Below, piece after piece: positions 61,141 to 64,000 of a stretch of DNA of 64,000 bases; positions within the stretch are counted from its first letter, which is position 1; each line of letters starts with the position of its first letter. The translations under genes were made by a program, and so were the position numbers. The notes beneath the pieces are model-generated. The model did no database searches. It saw nothing but the letters and a program-made list of their open reading frames with translations, and had not been told where the DNA came from. Source of the DNA: Calliopsis andreniformis (taxonomy: Eukaryota; Arthropoda; Insecta; Hymenoptera; Andrenidae); assembly GCF_051401765.1 (NCBI RefSeq), contig NW_027480467.1:806001-870000 (forward strand), in the 5' to 3' direction.

Positions 61141-64000
61141 AGGATTGGGGACTGAGTGTTGAGGGTTGAGTGATGAGAATTGATGTTTGTGGATAGAGAT
61201 TTGAAGATTGCAGGTTGTGTATTGAGTGTTGAAACCTGTGAATTGAGGGTATTCTATTGTGGATTGAGGATTCACAACTGATTGCTGAGGACTAAGGGCG
61301 GAAGATTGAGGATTCAGGATTGAGGATTCAGGATTGAGGTTTGAGGACTGAGGATTGAGGGTTGAGGATTGAAGATTGAGGATTGGGGATTGAGGATTGA
61401 AGATTGAGGATTCGGTATTGAGGATTGAGGATTGAGGATTGAAGATTGAATATTGATGATTGAAGGTTGAGGATCGAGGATTGAGGGTTGTGGATTGAGG
61501 ACGAGGACTGAGCGTTGAGTATTGACGTTTGAGGTCTGTGGATTAAGGATTGAGGATTGAGAATTGAGGATTGAGGATTGAGGATTGAAGATTTAGTATT
61601 GATGATTGAAGATTGAGGATTGAGGATTGATGATTGAGGATTGAGGATTGAGGATTGAAGACTGAGGATTGGGTATTGAAGATTAAGGATTGAGGACTGA
61701 GGATTGAGTGTTGAGAATTGATGTTTGAGGATTGGGATTTGATTATTGAATTTTGTGAATCGAGTATTGAACCATGAGAATTCAGGATATTCTATTGGGT
61801 ATTGAGAATTGTGGATTGATGGTTGAGTATTGAGGATTGATGGCTTAGGGTTGTGTGTTGAATATTGAGAATTGAGGATTGGGGATTGAGGATTGAGTAT
61901 TGAGGACTGAAGATTGAGGATTGAGGATTGAGGATTGAAGATTAAGGACTGAGTGTTGATGGTTGTGTGATGAGGATTGATGTTTGTGGATTGAGATTTG
62001 AAGATTGAAGAATGGGGATTGAGTATTGAAAACTGTGAATTGAGGATATTCTATTGATGATTGAGGATTGACAATTGATTTTTGAAGACTGAGGGCTGAA
62101 GATTGAGTATTCAGGATTGTGGATTCGGGATTCAGGTTTGAGGACTGAGGATTCAGGGTTGAGGATTGAGGATTGAGGATTGACGCTTGAGGATTGAGGG
62201 TTGAGGATGGAGGATTGAAGAGATAGGTCTGAGTGTTGAGGATTGAGTGTTGAGAATTCATGTTTGTGGATTGAGATTTGATTATTGAATATTGTGGATT
62301 GAGTACTGAACCATGAGAATTCAGGATATTCTATTGAGCATTGAGAATTGAGGATTGATGATTGAGTATTGAGGATTGATGGTTGAGGGATGAGTGTTGA
62401 ATATTGAGGATTGAGGATTGAGCATTGAGGATTGAGGATTGAGGATTGAAGATTCAGTATTGATGATTGAAGATGGGAGGAATGAGGATTGAGGGTTGAG
62501 GATTGAGGACGAGGACTGACGGCTGAGGATTGAGGTTTGAGGGTTGTGGATTGAGGATTGAGAATGAGGGCTGAGGGTTGAGGATTGAGGTTTGAGTATA
62601 GAATCCTGAGAATTCAGGCTATTCTATTGAGTATTGAGAATTGAGGATTGATGGTTGAGTATTGAGGATTGAGGATTGAGGATTGAGGATTGAGTGTAGA
62701 AGATTGAGGATTGATGATTGAGCATTGATGATTGAGGATTGAGGATTCAGGATTGAGGATTGAAGATTGAGTGTTGAGGATTGAAGATTGAGGATTGAGG
62801 ATTGAGTATTGAGGATTGAGTATTGAGGATAGAAGGTTGAGGGTTGGGGACTGAGGGTTGAAGATTGAGGATTGAGGATTGAGGATTGTGGATTCAGGGT
62901 TGAGGATTGAAGATTCAGTATTGAGGATTGAAGATTGAGAATTGAGGATTGAGGATTGAACATTGAGGACTGAGTGTTGTGGTTTGAGTGATGAGAATTG
63001 GTGTTTGTGGATAGAGGTTTGAAGATTGCAGATTGAGTATTGAGTATTGAAAACTGTGAATTGAGGATATTCTATTGAGGATTGAGGATTGACTACTGAT
63101 TGTTGTGGTCTGAGGGCTGAAGATTGAGGACTCAGGATTGAGGATTCAGAATTGAGGTTTGAGGACTGAGGATTGAGGATTGAAGATTGATTATTGAGGA
63201 TCCAAGCCTGGCAATTGAGTATTGAGGATTGAGGATTGAGGATTGAGTATTGAGGATTGAAGATTCAGTATTGAGGATTGAAGATTAAGATTGGGGATTG
63301 AGGGTTGAAGACTGAGTATTGAGGATTGGAGGTTGACGATTGAGGATTGAGGATTGAGGATTGAGGATTGAGGATTGAGGATTGAACATTGAGGATTGAG
63401 GATTGAGGATTGAGGATTGAGGATTGAGGATTGAATGTTGAATATTGATGAATGAAGATTGAGGATTGAGGATTGAATGTCGTGGATTGAGGACGAGGAC
63501 TGAGGGTTGAGTATTGATACTTGAGGCCTGAGGATTGAGGATTGAGGATTACGAATTGAGGATTGAGGATTTAAGATTGAGGATTGTGTATTGACGATTG
63601 AAGAATGAGGATTGAGGATTGAGGACAGAGGATTGAGGATTGAAGATTGAGTATTGAGGATTGAAGATTGACGATTGAGGATTGAGGATTGAGGATTGAG
63701 GATTGAGGATTGAGGGTTGAGGATTGAAGATAAAGTATTGAGGATTGAAAATTGAGGATTGAGGATAGAGGATTGAGGACTGAAAACTGTGAATTGAGTA
63801 TATTCTATTGAGGATTGAGGATTGACAACTGATTGTTGAGGACTGAGGGCTGAAGATTGAGGGTTCCGGATTGAGGATTCAGAATTGAAATTTGAGGACT
63901 GAGCATTGAGGATTGAAGATTGAGTGTTGAGGATTGAAGATTAAGATTGATGATTGAGGATTGAGCACTGAGGATTCAGGATTGAGGATTGAAGGTTCAG
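61141..64000. repeat. 2.86-kb segment, copy 2 of the 8608-bp duplication
   Basis: This copy of 52533-55392 is cut by the window edge. It contains the fifth 942-bp block, the GGCTATTC anchor near 62609 and A anchors near 63045 and 63780. Confidence 0.9.
61405..62348. repeat. 942-bp block, copy 5 of 5
   Basis: This is the closest relative of copy 4, as expected because it lies inside the 8608-bp duplication. B anchors are near 61787 and 62327 and the A anchor is near 62025. It reads GTATTGATGATTG near 61596 where copy 4 has GTATTGAGGATTG. Confidence 0.87.

Larger units (their letters stand above)
1..64000. repeat. Giant heptanucleotide satellite array (GGATTGA)n
   Basis: The entire window is built from a 7-bp unit, GGATTGA on the shown strand, in tandem head-to-tail order with no inverted segment seen. 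Perfect units run in tracts of 2 to about 11 (for example near 20815-20890) and are broken by variant units that mostly differ by one base. Substitutions far outnumber indels, so the 7-nt register usually holds for hundreds of bases. Typical phase shifts come from 6-nt units such as GGACGA and GGATGA. Both window edges lie inside the array, so its true length is unknown. Shown-strand composition is rich in G, A and T and very poor in C, giving extreme GC skew with moderate GC content. No unique-sequence island longer than about 100 bp was found. A eukaryotic heterochromatic satellite is the likeliest identity; this is inferred from size and organisation only. Confidence 0.97.

Noticed and set aside
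1..64000. Dozens of minus-strand open frames of 60 to 665 codons as protein-coding genes
   Set aside because: They all translate to degenerate SSILNPQ heptads, follow from a stop-free 7-nt repeat, lack ribosome-binding sites and domains, and cross module borders freely.
1..64000. Shine-Dalgarno-like GAGG every 7 bases on the plus strand
   Set aside because: This is part of the repeat unit itself, and the plus strand is closed by TGA every 21 bases in each frame, so nothing can be translated from it.
1..64000. CRISPR array, with anchors as repeats and the array as spacers
   Set aside because: Distances between anchors vary from about 200 bp to over 1.5 kb, the intervals are themselves repetitive, and no cas-like gene is present.
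1..64000. Telomeric repeat tract
   Set aside because: GGATTGA does not match telomere units I know (TTAGGG, TTTAGGG, TTAGG, TCAGG types), and the array is hierarchical and internally duplicated, unlike a telomerase product. A subtelomeric location remains possible.
1..64000. Cyanobacterial heptameric STRR repeats
   Set aside because: Those families are 7 bp long but have different units (for example TTGGTCA and CAACAGT) and occur as short tracts, not arrays of tens of kilobases.
1..64000. CENP-B-box-like motif
   Set aside because: CG dinucleotides are rare and occur only in units such as CGATTGA, GGACGA and GGATCGA; no TTCG...CGGG arrangement was seen.

Overview
The whole 64-kb window is one satellite array. 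The unit is a 7-bp repeat, GGATTGA on the strand shown (TCAATCC on the other), running from the first base to the last. I found no protein-coding gene that I would defend, no tRNA or rRNA, no CRISPR array and no recognisable transposon. The shown strand is G-rich and nearly free of C; C enters almost only through variant units such as GGACTGA, GGATTCA and CGATTGA. The organism cannot be named from this sequence. An array this long, with kilobase-scale higher-order repeats, is most like eukaryotic heterochromatin (pericentromeric, subtelomeric or another satellite block). That is inference: no marker gene is present.

The array has at least three levels. Level 1 is the heptamer with single-base variants (AGATTGA, GTATTGA, GAATTGA, GGACTGA, GGTTTGA, GGATTGG and others). 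Level 2 is a set of short cassettes with fixed variant order. The most distinctive is an anchor of 150-200 bp holding the core GGATATT CTATTGA, seen about 95 times by eye. It has two forms: A (upstream units AAACTGT GAATTGA, about 60 copies) and B (upstream unit ending CCTGA then GAATTCA, about 35 copies). Level 3 is kilobase higher-order repeats, several of them recent segmental duplications.

Layout. 1-23.6 kb: units of about 3 kb (spacings 2944, 3153, about 2.9-3.06 kb and 3005 bp), including an almost identical 6097-bp duplication (exactly 871 heptamers); only A anchors. 23.8-26.1 kb: a 942-bp block in two copies 1378 bp apart, where B anchors first appear. 26-30.5 kb: mixed array with a repeated A-anchor segment. 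30.7-45 kb: B-rich domain of shuffled 0.6-0.9-kb modules and an 896-bp (128 x 7) tandem duplication. 45-64 kb: overlapping duplications at offsets of 6535, 8608 and 11014/11111 bp, reusing the 942-bp block three more times.

Open reading frames of up to 665 codons occur on the minus strand, but the repeat creates them. TCAATCC has no stop codon in any frame and, because 7 is not a multiple of 3, all three frames give the same heptapeptide (SSILNPQ, permuted). The plus strand meets TGA every 21 bases in each frame. The window is best read as non-coding satellite DNA whose interest lies in its hierarchical organisation.
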